From an uncultured Eubacteriales bacterium (lineage in GTDB: Bacteria; Bacillota_I; Bacilli_A; RF39; UBA660), in the NCBI GenBank assembly GCA_900313345.1, contig OMQW01000019.1:1-20780 (forward strand): a DNA stretch of 20,780 nucleotides. The letters run 5' to 3'. A model generated the notes under the pieces. The model saw nothing but the letters and a program-made list of their open reading frames with translations. It was not told the DNA's origin and did no database searches. How positions within the stretch are numbered: position 1 is the stretch's first letter; the number at the start of each line of letters is the position of its first letter. Made by a program: the position numbers and the translations under genes. Shown here in pieces: positions 13,895-20,702 of this stretch.

Positions 13895-14968
13895 TTTAAA
13901 TATGCATCTATAAAATTATCTAAATCACCATCTAATACTTTTAATACATTACTTGTTTCATAATTTGTTCTATGATCTTTTACCATAGAATATGGATGCA
14001 TTACATAGCTTCTTATTTGAGAGCCAAATTCTATATTTTTTTCTTCTCCTTTTACACTTCTTAGATGTTCTTCTTCTTCTATTGATTTCATTAATAAAAG
14101 TTTACTTTTTAATACTCTCATTGCTTCTTCTTTATTTTGTATTTGACTTCTTTCATTTTGACAAGTTACAACAGTTTTTGTAGGTAAGTGCGTTATTCTT
14201 ACTGCAGAATCGGTTGTATTAACTCCTTGTCCACCTTTACCTGATGATCTATATACATCTATTTTTAATTCTTTAGGATCTATTTCAATATCATCATCAG
14301 TTTCTATTATTGGTGTTACTTCTACTGATGCAAAAGAAGTATGTCTTCTATTATTTGAATCAAATGGTGATAATCTTACTAATCTATGAACTCCCTTTTC
14401 GCATTTTAAAAGTCCATATGCATTATCTCCTGTTACTTCTATAGATGTACTTTTAATGCCTGCTTCTTCACCTTCTTGATAATCTAATACTTTATAACTA
14501 AATCCCTTTTTTTCAAAATATCTAGTATACATTCTAAATATCATATAAGCCCAGTCACAAGCTTCTGTTCCACCTGCGCCACTATGTATATCAACAATAC
14601 AGTCTAAACTATCATATTTACCATTAAGTAATGTTAATTTTTCTAGATTAGTTATATTATTAGCAATATCTTCTAATTTATTCTCTAAATTTTGTAATTC
14701 TTCTATAGTCATTAAATCAATTAATTCTATATAATCATTTACTTCATTAATTAACTCTTTTATGGGGGTAATATTATTTTTTATTTTAGATATTTCTTTT
14801 AATACTTTATCACTTTCTTCATGATTATTCCAAAAAGATTCTTCAAGTGTTTTGTTATTTAATTCTTTCAGTTTTTCTTCTTTTTTATCACCTTCAAAGT
14901 GACCTCCATAGATCATTTAGTGTATTTTTATATTCTTCTAATTTTCTTTTAATTTCATTTAGTTCCAT
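13888..14968 (-). CDS. prfB: Peptide chain release factor 2 (programmed +1 frameshift)
   Basis: RF2 ends translation at UAA and UGA. Synthesis begins at the ATG at 14968 with M-E-L-N-E-I-K-R-K-L and reaches an in-frame TGA as codon 25 (14896..14894), after L-W-R-S-L. Skipping the T at 14896 joins the frame E-G-D-K-K that runs to the TAG at 13890..13888, giving 359 residues. The frame opened by the ATG at 14916 is a scanning artefact. The UGA-recognition tripeptide S-P-F (200-202) and catalytic G-G-Q (245-247) are both intact, at the positions seen in E. coli RF2 shifted by five. An RBS (AAGAAAGGA) precedes the true start. The frameshift makes RF2 synthesis depend on RF2 level. A terminator follows. 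secA, often upstream, is absent here. Confidence 0.96.
14894..14907 (-). promoter_or_regulatory. prfB: RF2 autoregulatory +1 frameshift site
   Basis: The minus strand reads GGAGG (14907..14903), three bases, then CTT TGA A (14899..14893). This is the canonical element: an internal Shine-Dalgarno three bases before the CUU slip codon, then UGA in the ribosomal A site. Low RF2 favours slippage to the +1 frame. Confidence 0.95.
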
Positions 14969-15007
14969 ATTTTATCCTTTCTTGGTATATTTTATTTTTA
15001 TATACAT

Positions 15008-15037
15008 ATTATATTAATGAGGAAGGTTCACTATGAA
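15008..15037 (-). promoter_or_regulatory. Candidate prfB promoter
   Basis: TTCATA (minus 15037..15032) and TATAAT (15013..15008) are separated by 18 bases, about 40 bases upstream of the prfB ATG. The elements are embedded in an imperfect inverted repeat that could act as operator or leader structure. Confidence 0.45.
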
Positions 15038-15058
15038 GTGTGAAGATCCTCTTAATAT
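15011..15058. repeat. Long imperfect inverted repeat upstream of prfB
   Basis: On the plus strand ATATTAA-T-GAGGA (15011-15023) mirrors TCCTC-TTAATAT (15047-15058), and within it TTCAC (15027-15031) mirrors GTGAA (15040-15044). The arms thus pair over about 17 positions with small bulges. There is no T tract, so it is not a simple terminator. A second, separate hairpin (AGTGCT/AGCACT, 15064-15079) lies between it and the PspC-gene terminator. Confidence 0.6.
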
Positions 15059-15084
15059 AGATTAGTGCTTTTTAGCACTTAAAG

Positions 15085-15111
15085 AAAAATAGGACATGGT
15101 CCTATTTTTTT
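15085..15111. terminator. Bidirectional terminator at the end of the PspC-domain gene
   Basis: AAAAATAGGAC (15085-15095) and GTCCTATTTTT (15099-15109) form a perfect 11-base stem with an ATG loop and T tracts in both directions. The stem contains the gene's TAG (15104..15102). Confidence 0.85.
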
Positions 15112-15323
15112 GTTTTCTTAGTTTCTTTTACTACAGAACTTTTTTCTGGAAAGACAAATGCACAAATAATATATGCTACTAATCCTGTACCATACGCACA
15201 GCATAATAATCCCCATACTACTCTAACAATTGTAGGATCAATATCAAAATATTCTGCAAGTCCGCCGGCTACTCCTGCAACCATTTTTCCATCTTCTATT
15301 TTGTAAAGTCTTTTATCTTTCAT
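15102..15323 (-). CDS. PspC-domain small membrane protein
   Basis: 73 residues from the ATG at 15323, which follows AAGGAGAATTAT; the upstream in-frame ATG at 15341 has no ribosome site. The PspC domain is clear: L-Y-K-I-E-D-G-K-M-V-A-G-V-A-G-G-L-A-E-Y-F-D-I-D-P-T-I-V-R-V-V-W, then a hydrophobic segment (about 35-58) and a Lys-rich tail. PspC proteins are small membrane proteins, some acting in envelope-stress or phage-shock responses; many Firmicute homologues are stand-alone and of unknown role. No other psp or lia gene is nearby. Overlapping TATAAT boxes (about 15346-15356) lie just upstream but no convincing -35. Confidence 0.88.
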   Translation of the reverse strand: MKDKRLYKIEDGKMVAGVAGGLAEYFDIDPTIVRVVWGLLCCAYGTGLVAYIICAFVFPEKSSVVKETKKTKK

Positions 15324-15376
15324 ATAATTCTCCTTAATCATATTTATTATATTATATTTTAGGATAATTATCTATA

Positions 15377-16378
15377 TTATTTTTTTATTAATATTTTAGG
15401 AGATAATTCATTATAATTTCTTTCATTACAAGAACTTTCTATAACTTCATTTATATTATAAATCATATTTAATACTTTATTAATATAATCTTGTTCTTCT
15501 CCAAATATAGTAGATAATAGTTTTCCCTCATTGGTTCTTTCCAACAATTTAATATGTTTATATAACTTTATATTTTCACCTAAATATGCATTACCTAACA
15601 ATTTTAAATATAAAGAGTTAAGTGCATCTACTAACATTGTTAGTTCAAGTGATAAACTACTTGCCATTGGATAATTAGTTATATCATCTGCAACTATTAC
15701 ATTTTGTAATGCTAATTGATATGATAATTTTCTTGATGTTTCTTCTTCCATTTCACCATTAATTGTATTATTAACATCAAATATTTCTCTTACTGTTTGT
15801 AAATATTTTCTAGGATTATCAAATATTAATTCATAAGTATTATTATACTTTGCATCTTTTATATAATTATATAAGTCATTTATTTGTAAACTTAATAATA
15901 GTTGTTTTTCATATGAAGAATCATTAAATTTATTTAAATTAATATTACTAATGTCATCAGAAAGTGATAAAACTTCACATGCTGCTTCTTCTAGTCCTAT
16001 TCCATATCTTTTTTTATCTTCATCTATATTAATTTTGCTTGTTAGTTCGTCATTTATTAAAGCATGCCCAAATTCATGAATTATTGTTTTTTCATGATTG
16101 ATATCTTTTTTACTTACTGCTATAATTTTTGCTTGATTATAATATCTTCCAACAATATCTTTTTCTTCGCTTTCGCTATCATTAATAATTGAGTCACCTA
16201 CTACATAAGTTCCCATATAGTTAGTTTCTTTTAATCTTTTAACTATTTCATCTTTTGTTTTTATATTTTTTAATCTTTTTGCTAATTCATCAATAGCATA
16301 ATCCTCTAAGTCTTTATTTTTTTGATAATTTCTTAAAATAATTTGTATTTGTTCATCATTTGTTAAATAATTGTCCAT
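15377..16378 (-). CDS. Cytosolic HEXXH metallopeptidase-like protein
   Basis: 333 residues, no signal peptide or membrane segment. H-E-F-G-H at 101-105, in the context T-I-I-H-E-F-G-H-A-L-I-N-D, is a zinc-peptidase motif. About 25 residues on, G-L-E-E-A-A-C-E-V (128-136) offers Glu130 or Glu131 as third zinc ligand, the gluzincin layout. A Y-Y-N-Q-A-K-I-I-A-V strand just before the motif fits the edge strand of such folds. The rest (about 140-333) is helical, with no domain I recognise. The family is unknown to me; substrate unknown. The ATG has a GAGGAGAAA ribosome site and its own promoter, so it is likely monocistronic. It lies below a decayed transporter gene and above the PspC-domain gene. 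Confidence 0.7.
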   Translation of the reverse strand: MDNYLTNDEQIQIILRNYQKNKDLEDYAIDELAKRLKNIKTKDEIVKRLKETNYMGTYVVGDSIINDSESEEKDIVGRYYNQAKIIAVSKKDINHEKTIIHEFGHALINDELTSKINIDEDKKRYGIGLEEAACEVLSLSDDISNINLNKFNDSSYEKQLLLSLQINDLYNYIKDAKYNNTYELIFDNPRKYLQTVREIFDVNNTINGEMEEETSRKLSYQLALQNVIVADDITNYPMASSLSLELTMLVDALNSLYLKLLGNAYLGENIKLYKHIKLLERTNEGKLLSTIFGEEQDYINKVLNMIYNINEVIESSCNERNYNELSPKILIKK

Positions 16379-16400
16379 AATTTCTCCTCTTATGAGAACT

Positions 16401-16428
16401 ATATTATCACTTTTATAATTTATTTCAA
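16401..16428 (-). promoter_or_regulatory. Promoter of the HEXXH gene
   Basis: TTGAAA (minus 16428..16423), 16 bases, then TAATAT (16406..16401) with a TGn extension, about 23 bases upstream of the ATG. Confidence 0.6.
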
Positions 16429-16430
16429 TA

Positions 16431-16454
16431 AAAAAATGCTATTAAGCATTTTTT
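16431..16454. terminator. Bidirectional terminator after the MATE/kinase pseudogene
   Basis: AAAAAATGCT (16431-16440) and AGCATTTTTT (16445-16454) form a perfect stem with a 4-base loop containing the pseudogene's TAA, with T tracts on both strands. Confidence 0.85.
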
Positions 16455-18345
16455 ATTAAATCAACTGTTATATCTGATGCTTTTTCTACACCTATTTTGT
16501 CTATCATAAGCATTAAATCATAGTTAGATGGATGAGTCCAATTTCTTTCTGTATAATACTTATAATGTTTACTACGTTTTTTATTGATTTTATTAATTTC
16601 TTTTAAAGCAGTTTTTTTATTTAATCCATAATATTTAATAGCTCAATTTTCTTTTTCTTTTTCTACAGCATATATGAATACTTTAAATACATCCTTTTTA
16701 TCTTTTAAAATATAATCAGAACATCTACCTATAATTACACAAGATTCTTTTTTATATAAATTATTTATTAAATTAGATTCTTTGATAAATAGATCATCTT
16801 GTTCTCCTATATTACCAAAACTTTGTGTTCCTGTTTCTTTTTGTTCATGTTCTGCGATGTATTTTTTAGATAAACCTGTTTGCTTTGAAAGCTTTTCGAT
16901 AAATTCATTATCATAACAGTTTATACCTAACTTTTCTGCAACTAATTTACCTACATATCTACCACCTGAACCATATTCTCTTCCTATAGTTATAACTATA
17001 TGATTTTTCAATTTAGCTTGTGTTTGTTCAATTGATACTTCTTCTTCATTATCTTCTTTTAATAATTTAAATTCATGGATTAATAGAATTAGAGTGATTA
17101 AGAATGCAAGTATGTCTGCTAGAGGTCCTGAATATAAAATACCATTAATTCCATATATTTTTCCTAAAATTATCATTGAAGGTATTAAAATAACTATTTG
17201 TCTTGATAAAGAAATTATTGCAGATTTATTACTACGTCCAATTGCTTGGAAAAAGATACTTGATGGTATTTGAACACCATTTAAGATAGTCATCATTAAG
17301 TATGTTCTAAATGCCATTCTTGCAAATTCCATATATAAATTATTACCTTTACCAAAAACACTAATTAATTGTTCTTGAAATATTTGGAATAGTAATAATG
17401 CTATTGTACTTATAACTAATGATATTTTTATAACATATTTAAATGTTTCTTTAACTCTTTTATAATTTCCTGCTCCATAGTTATAGCCAAGTATTGGTTG
17501 GGCTCCTATAGCAAGACCAATTATAATACTATTTAATATTTGACTCATTTTCATAACAATACCTAATACTGTTATTGGTATTTCTGGACCAAATTTAGAT
17601 TGTGCTCCTAATTTAGATAGAACATTGTTTTCAGTAGTAACTACTACAACTATAGCCATTTGAGTTATCAAGCTTGATATACCAAGCATACAAATTTTCT
17701 TATATATAAAATATTAATTAAGAATGATGCAAATTGAGCTACTAATGTTGCAACAGCTGCTTCTTCTACTCCCCATTTTAATACGAATATACATATAGGA
17801 TCTAAAATACAATTTAATGCTACACCTACTATCATAGATTTCATTGCATATTTAGGACTTCCATCTGTTCTTATTAATGAATTTAGTGATGTTCCTATCA
17901 TCATAAACGGGAAACCTAATGCTATAAATAATCTATAGCTTAAGGCATATGGTCTAATTGCTTTAGTACAACCAAATACGTTTACTAATTGTAGTAAAAA
18001 TATAATTATTAATGCTGTTATAATTACTGAAAATATTATTGATGTAATTATTTCAGTAGAAACTCCAGCACCTGCTTCTTTATCTTTATGCTCTCAAAGT
18101 TTAATACTTAGGTATGCACTTGCACCATCACCTAACATTAAAGCAAATGCTAAACATACCATATTTAATGGGAATATTATTGACGTTGCAGCATTACCTA
18201 AGTAACCTACACCCCATCCAATAGATATTTGATCAACTATATTATATAGCGAATTTACAAGCATACCTATCATACTTGGAAGTGCAAATGATAATAATAG
18301 TTTTGTTATTTTTTCACTACCTAAGTAGTCTTTTTCTTTCTTCAT
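16442..18345 (-). pseudogene. Decayed MATE transporter fused to a cytidylate-kinase-like domain
   Basis: One ancestral frame is broken in three places. The ATG at 18345 (RBS AAGGAG) opens a MATE N-terminus (L-P-S-M-I-G-M-L-V-N-S-L-Y-N-I-V-D) stopped after A-Y-L-S-I-K-L by TGA at 18096..18094, where MATE relatives have Gly. The same frame continues E-H-K-D-K-E through more membrane segments to about 17690, where a deletion of roughly 20 codons shifts the frame. The rest of the transporter follows (M-L-G-I-S-S-L-I-T-Q, then Q-P-I-L-G-Y-N-Y-G-A-G-N). A C-terminal domain I-T-I-G-R-E-Y-G-S-G-G-R is the cytidylate-kinase-like P-loop. TGA at 16645..16643 sits where family members have Arg, and the frame goes on through K-R-S-K-H-Y-K-Y-Y-T and P-S-N-Y-D-L to TAA at 16444..16442. 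About 630 codons remain. The fused layout is known in Firmicutes (recollection). Likely non-functional. Confidence 0.85.
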
Positions 18346-18403
18346 AATTTTTCTCCTTTTTTAACGCAACTTTTCAACTACATCATATTTTTTTGTTTTC
18401 GTA

Positions 18404-18439
18404 AGAAAAAAATAAAAAAGTTTATTTTTTTGTATAAAC
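18404..18439 (-). terminator. Intrinsic terminator after the AbiEii-type gene
   Basis: GTTTAT (minus 18439..18434) pairs with ATAAAC (18425..18420) across the last codons, followed on the minus strand by TTTTTT-A-TTTTTTT. Confidence 0.65.
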
Positions 18440-19279
18440 TTTTCTATTTTGTCTTATATTTTGTAATTGTTCACTTAATACTGCTCTAGTATAATATACA
18501 GCTTCATCTAAATCTATATTTTTATCTAGAAACTCATATTTTTTGGATATATTTTCCCAAGTATCTTGATGGGATTCTACAAAATTTTTATTTAGATGAA
18601 GAGTAGATAAATTATTAATATCTATTTTTTTTCGTTCTTTAATCATTCTTTCAAAGTATATAGAAAATTTATCTCTATCATATTTATCACCATGCATCTC
18701 ATATATATCGTAAAAATCTTTTACTCTTGTATTAATTACGTCTTCTTTATTTGATTCTGCAATAATACATAGTTTTTCTGCTAAATGTTCTTCAAATGAT
18801 GGAGTATTAATATAAAACTTTTCATCACCTGTAAATATTGGAACAACTGGTTTATATTGAACTTCAAATATTCTATTATTATTTTCATCAAAATCTATTT
18901 TAACTGGCATAATTATTTTTCCAATTGTTCCATTAACTGATAATTTTAACATGTTAGTTTTAGTTCTTCTTGCATTTACAATAGTGTATTTAATATCTTC
19001 ATCATTATCATTTATTTTATCAAATAATGGTAATAAAGACTCATCAAATGTTGTTTCTGATGCTAAATCTATATCTGTTACAGGTCTTAATAATTTATTC
19101 ATATGAACATATTGTGAAAAACTGCCCTTTGTTACAAATGCACCATAATTTAGATATGCTAAACGTTCTAAAAGGGTTCTTGAAAAATAAGTAGTATAAA
19201 CATGAGGAATTGTAATTCCTAACTCTTTAGAAGATTTTTTCATAAAATACTTAAATTGATCTTCGTTCTTAAATTTCAT
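18422..19279 (-). CDS. AbiEii/AbiGii-type nucleotidyltransferase
   Basis: 285 residues. The N-terminal half has the polymerase-beta nucleotidyltransferase core: G-A-F-V-T-K-G-S-F-S (46-55) as the GS motif and R-P-V-T-D-I-D-L (65-72) with metal-binding Asp69 and Asp71. The later E-E-H-L-A-E-K-L and T-R-V-K-D-F-Y-D-I-Y-E-M segments are typical of AbiEii proteins. AbiEii is the toxin of type IV toxin-antitoxin and abortive-infection systems, transferring nucleotides to RNA targets; relatives have other or unknown targets. No AbiEi-like antitoxin is adjacent: upstream is a cysteine-cluster protein gene with its own terminator, downstream a MATE pseudogene. The ATG at 19279 follows GGTGATGATATA. 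It may be an orphan toxin-like enzyme, a housekeeping paralogue, or half of a separated pair. Confidence 0.8.
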   Translation of the reverse strand: MKFKNEDQFKYFMKKSSKELGITIPHVYTTYFSRTLLERLAYLNYGAFVTKGSFSQYVHMNKLLRPVTDIDLASETTFDESLLPLFDKINDNDEDIKYTIVNARRTKTNMLKLSVNGTIGKIIMPVKIDFDENNNRIFEVQYKPVVPIFTGDEKFYINTPSFEEHLAEKLCIIAESNKEDVINTRVKDFYDIYEMHGDKYDRDKFSIYFERMIKERKKIDINNLSTLHLNKNFVESHQDTWENISKKYEFLDKNIDLDEAVYYTRAVLSEQLQNIRQNRKVYTKK

Positions 19280-19331
19280 TATATCATCACCAAACCTCGA
19301 TATATATTAACATATTTCTTATGTAAAAGCA

Positions 19332-19355
19332 AATAAGAGGTATAAACCTCTTATT
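19332..19355 (-). terminator. Likely terminator after the cysteine-cluster gene
   Basis: AATAAGAGG (minus 19355..19347) pairs perfectly with CCTCTTATT (19340..19332) over a 6-base loop, followed by TGCTTTT. The T tract is short. Confidence 0.65.
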
Positions 19356-19953
19356 AATATCTTTTCATTTCTTTATTTTTCATAAATAACCATCTTATAT
19401 ATGTTGATTTATACAATTTTTTCATATTTTCTTCTTTTGTTGTCCAAAAACTTGTCTCAAGAATAAGTTTTTGAGGTTTAGTTAGAAAATATTTATATAC
19501 TTTAATATCTTTATAATTAGGTATTTGTTTAATGCTTTTTATATATTTGCAATAAAACATTTTACAAGTAAGACTTTTTATGGTACATCCTTTATTTCCT
19601 ACATAAATACATTTTCCACAACATCCATTTGTATTAGTTTTTGTTTTATTGTTTCTTTCTGCTATACATAATCCTTTATCATCAAATTCACATATATTGT
19701 TAGTAACATATTTATCTAATGTATCACAGATTGAATCATATGTATAACTTAACCTTTTATAAGAATCTTTAATATTATAAATTTTTTCTATTTCTTTTAA
19801 TTCATATTTTTCTAGATCACTAATCTTATTATTTATTATTAATTCCATATTACTTTTATTAATATTTTTAATATAACTATTTAAATTATTATAAAAATTT
19901 TTAATATCAACTTCATTATTAATTTCTAGAATATATTTATTAACTTTTTTCAT
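19354..19953 (-). CDS. Cysteine-cluster protein, probable metal or Fe-S binder
   Basis: 199 residues from the ATG at 19953, which has AAGGAG six bases upstream; the in-frame ATG at 19983 lies upstream of that ribosome site, just past the -10. The N-terminal 85 residues are helical and Lys/Asn-rich. Residues 76-135 hold nine cysteines: C76, C88 and C96, then a compact cluster G-C-C-G-K-C (110-115), G-C at 123, and C-K-M-F-Y-C (130-135). The C-x(2)-C ... G-C-x(6)-C-K-x-F-x-C pattern resembles YkgJ-like and other cysteine-cluster proteins thought to bind zinc or Fe-S, but I cannot name the family. It is cytoplasmic, with no signal peptide. An extended -10 promoter and two DnaA-box repeats lie upstream. 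Confidence 0.7.
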   Translation of the reverse strand: MKKVNKYILEINNEVDIKNFYNNLNSYIKNINKSNMELIINNKISDLEKYELKEIEKIYNIKDSYKRLSYTYDSICDTLDKYVTNNICEFDDKGLCIAERNNKTKTNTNGCCGKCIYVGNKGCTIKSLTCKMFYCKYIKSIKQIPNYKDIKVYKYFLTKPQKLILETSFWTTKEENMKKLYKSTYIRWLFMKNKEMKRY

Positions 19954-19971
19954 AATATTCTCCTTAGTTAT

Positions 19972-19980
19972 ATTATAACA
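19972..19980 (-). promoter_or_regulatory. Extended -10 promoter of the cysteine-cluster gene
   Basis: The minus strand reads TGTTATAAT, a TGn-extended consensus -10, about 18 bases upstream of the chosen ATG. One DnaA-box 9-mer ends 8 bases further upstream, within the -35 region. Confidence 0.6.
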
Positions 19981-19987
19981 CAATTAA

Positions 19988-20010
19988 TTATCCACACTTA
20001 TTGTTAATAA
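19988..20010 (+). repeat. Direct repeat copy 1 with DnaA-box 9-mer
   Basis: TTATCCACA at 19988-19996 is a perfect DnaA box. The following bases (TTATTGTTAATAA) also resemble those after the second copy: 19 of 23 positions match. It covers the -35 region of the cysteine-cluster gene. Confidence 0.55.
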
Positions 20011-20041
20011 AAAAGATTAATAAGTTACTTATTAATCTTTT
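20005..20041. terminator. Bidirectional terminator after the 101-residue gene
   Basis: AAAAGATTAATAAG (20011-20024) and CTTATTAATCTTTT (20028-20041) form a perfect 14-base stem with a TTA loop; the minus strand continues TTATT. It lies between the two DnaA-box repeats. Confidence 0.8.
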
Positions 20042-20062
20042 ATCCACAACTATTGTTTATTA
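20040..20062 (+). repeat. Direct repeat copy 2 with DnaA-box 9-mer
   Basis: TTATCCACA at 20040-20048, same orientation as copy 1 and 52 bases away. It overlaps the last bases of the terminator stem and runs into the 3' end of the 101-residue gene. Confidence 0.55.
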
Positions 20063-20355
20063 GTTTTTATTTCTTTTAACTCTTGAATAAACTCAAATAA
20101 TTCTACTGCATATGAAATGTCTTTTATTTCATTATTATAATTAGCTTCATATGTTTTAATATAATCTTTTATATTATTAGTATCTATATCAGTTATACCA
20201 TTTTTTTCTAATACTTTAGCGAAAGAAGATTCTAAAATATAAGCTTTAACTGCTATCTCATTTAGCCTAAAATCCTTTTCATTTTGAAATAATCCATTGC
20301 TTAGTTCTTCTAAGTTTTTAATCATTTCAAAATATTTCTTTTTTAATTCATCCAT
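20050..20355 (-). CDS. Small helical protein of unknown function
   Basis: 101 residues, acidic and Lys/Glu-rich, predicted to be mainly alpha-helical with no cysteine cluster, signal peptide or membrane segment. Hydrophobic positions recur in a helical pattern (L-K-K-K-Y-F-E-M-I-K-N-L-E-E-L and A-V-E-L-F-E-F-I-Q-E-L). The ATG follows directly on the TAA of the preceding membrane-protein gene, with AGAGG inside that gene as ribosome site, so the two are translated together. This suggests a cytosolic partner of that small membrane protein, but I do not recognise either. It ends with TAG before a strong terminator. Confidence 0.7.
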   Translation of the reverse strand: MDELKKKYFEMIKNLEELSNGLFQNEKDFRLNEIAVKAYILESSFAKVLEKNGITDIDTNNIKDYIKTYEANYNNEIKDISYAVELFEFIQELKEIKTNKQ

Positions 20356-20592
20356 TTACATACCTCTTACTATTATGTAAGCAATAAATCCAAGTACAAG
20401 TGTGCAAAATATAATGATGAAGGCTAAATATACACCATTAATATAACCACTGTAATCATTTTTAACTAAAACTTTATTATTTTTTTTATTATCAATTTTA
20501 GCTAGTTTTTTATTTTTTTGGATTATTAATCTACCTATTTCAGCTTCTTTAGGTGAATTATATTTAATCTTATAAACTTTCTTATTTTCCAT
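20356..20592 (-). CDS. Small single-span membrane protein of unknown function
   Basis: 78 residues. The first 45 are basic and polar (many Lys and Asn). A single hydrophobic helix at about residues 53-75 (V-Y-L-A-F-I-I-I-F-C-T-L-V-L-G-F-I-A-Y-I-I-V) ends three residues before the C-terminus, so it looks like a tail-anchored protein facing the cytoplasm. The ATG has an AAGAAG ribosome site and an extended -10 promoter 26 bases upstream. Its stop abuts the start of the 101-residue gene. An IS element begins about 110 bases upstream. Confidence 0.7.
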   Translation of the reverse strand: MENKKVYKIKYNSPKEAEIGRLIIQKNKKLAKIDNKKNNKVLVKNDYSGYINGVYLAFIIIFCTLVLGFIAYIIVRGM

Positions 20593-20617
20593 AATTATCT
20601 TCTTTCTATTTTAATTA

Positions 20618-20626
20618 ATTATATCA
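20618..20626 (-). promoter_or_regulatory. Extended -10 promoter of the two-gene operon
   Basis: TGATATAAT on the minus strand, the same 9-mer found before uvrA, uvrB and the L,D-transpeptidase gene. No good -35 at 17 bases. Confidence 0.55.
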
Positions 20627-20702
20627 TACTTTATAAAATATAAATAATAAATATTTTTTTCAACATTAATTGTGAATAAAATCAAAAAGTGATATTTTGA
20701 TA

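Noticed and set aside
14894..14916. prfB start at the ATG at 14916
   Set aside because: This ATG lies within the frameshift element in the +1 frame; the true start is at 14968.
15064..15079. AGTGCT/AGCACT hairpin as a terminator
   Set aside because: No T tract on either strand after it and a terminator already lies adjacent; kept only as part of the structured region.
16643..18096. UGA read as an amino acid (alternative genetic code), suggested by two in-frame UGA codons and no gene ending in UGA
   Set aside because: The two positions call for different residues (Gly and Arg), the same gene also has a frameshifting deletion, intact genes use TGG for Trp, and an RF2 with S-P-F, G-G-Q and a UGA frameshift element is present.
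19988..20679. Chromosome origin (oriC) from three DnaA-box-like 9-mers
   Set aside because: No dnaA, dnaN, rpmH or AT-rich unwinding element next to a dense box cluster; gene context is unrelated to the origin.
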